A stretch of 5,788 nucleotides of DNA from Planctomycetota bacterium. Lineage in GTDB: Bacteria > Planctomycetota > Brocadiia > Brocadiales > Bathyanammoxibiaceae. The notes below the pieces were generated by a model. It was not told the origin of the DNA. It did not search any database and saw only the letters and a program-made list of their open reading frames with translations. Both the position numbers and the translations under genes were made by a program. Positions within the stretch are counted from its first letter, which is position 1. Every line of letters begins with the position of its first letter. The stretch is from NCBI GenBank assembly GCA_030598065.1, contig JAUVQR010000111.1:1-5788 (forward strand). The letters run 5' to 3'. Shown here in pieces: positions 5,710 through 5,788 of the stretch.

Positions 5710-5737
5710 GTAGGGGCCCGGATTGCCGGGCCCCTAC
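5710..5737. repeat. Perfect 12-bp inverted repeat after serS (hairpin; terminator or dispersed palindrome)
   Basis: GTAGGGGCCCGG (5710-5721), a 4-nt loop ATTG, then the exact complement CCGGGCCCCTAC (5726-5737). It starts 24 nt after the serS stop, so it is placed like a transcription terminator, and the RNA hairpin would be very stable. There is no T-run after the right arm (CATAGAACC follows), so it is not a standard Rho-independent terminator. Palindromes of the form GTAGGGGC...GCCCCTAC recur as dispersed REP- or MITE-like units in many bacterial genomes; this copy fits that pattern. It may do both jobs, or protect the message 3' end. Confidence 0.75.
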
Positions 5738-5762
5738 CATAGAACCTCGAGAGAACAACAAG

Positions 5763-5788
5763 GTGATACGTAAGCCCGGTAAGTACCA
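5763..5788 (+). CDS. Possible start of a downstream gene (first codons only)
   Basis: GTG at 5763-5765 opens a frame that reads VIRKPGKY to the window edge. GAGAGA lies about 8 nt upstream as a weak ribosome binding site. The basic, soluble-looking start is gene-like and other genes here also use GTG, but eight codons cannot identify a product or prove a gene. Confidence 0.25.

Overview
The window is compact bacterial DNA with mid-range to slightly high GC (judged by eye). It holds six well-supported protein genes in two divergent sets, and possibly the first codons of a seventh gene. No tRNA, rRNA, CRISPR array, transposase or phage gene is visible. A LolA-like secreted protein points to a Gram-negative-type envelope. 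The style of the SerRS, the amidohydrolase and the B12-radical SAM protein recalls Planctomycetota or related phyla, but that placement is an impression and was not computed.

Left part, minus strand, in reading order from about 2112 down to 1: a HAD-superfamily phosphatase (1519-2112, TTG start preferred), a signal-peptide-bearing LolA/LolB-fold-like envelope protein (805-1512, 6 bp after the phosphatase), and a cobalamin-binding-domain radical SAM protein (1-724). The window edge cuts the last gene just after its CxxxCxxC cluster motif. The first two are almost certainly co-transcribed, and the third probably is.

Centre, 2113-2289: a 177-bp divergent intergenic region. On the plus strand it has a perfect TTGACA -35 box, a 17-bp spacer and a moderate -10 box. 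On the minus side it has a strong Shine-Dalgarno next to the TTG start of the phosphatase, and an imperfect palindrome.

Right part, plus strand: a purine-nucleoside phosphorylase of the MTA phosphorylase family (2290-3159), a metal-dependent amidohydrolase of the MtaD/TrzA/chlorohydrolase type (3135-4412, overlapping the previous gene by 25 bp) and seryl-tRNA synthetase serS (4414-5685, 1 nt after the amidohydrolase). They form a tight operon. A perfect 12-bp inverted repeat follows serS (5710-5737).

The most interesting biology is the phosphorylase plus deaminase-like pair. The phosphorylase carries Asn and Ala where adenine-specific MTA phosphorylases carry two Asp in the base-recognition loop. 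Its partner resembles nucleoside deaminases. Together they suggest a two-step route, deamination of a 5'-modified adenosine and then phosphorolysis of the 6-oxo nucleoside, instead of direct MTA phosphorolysis. This is an inference from sequence and is open to test. Nothing else in the window amounts to a clear, undescribed system.
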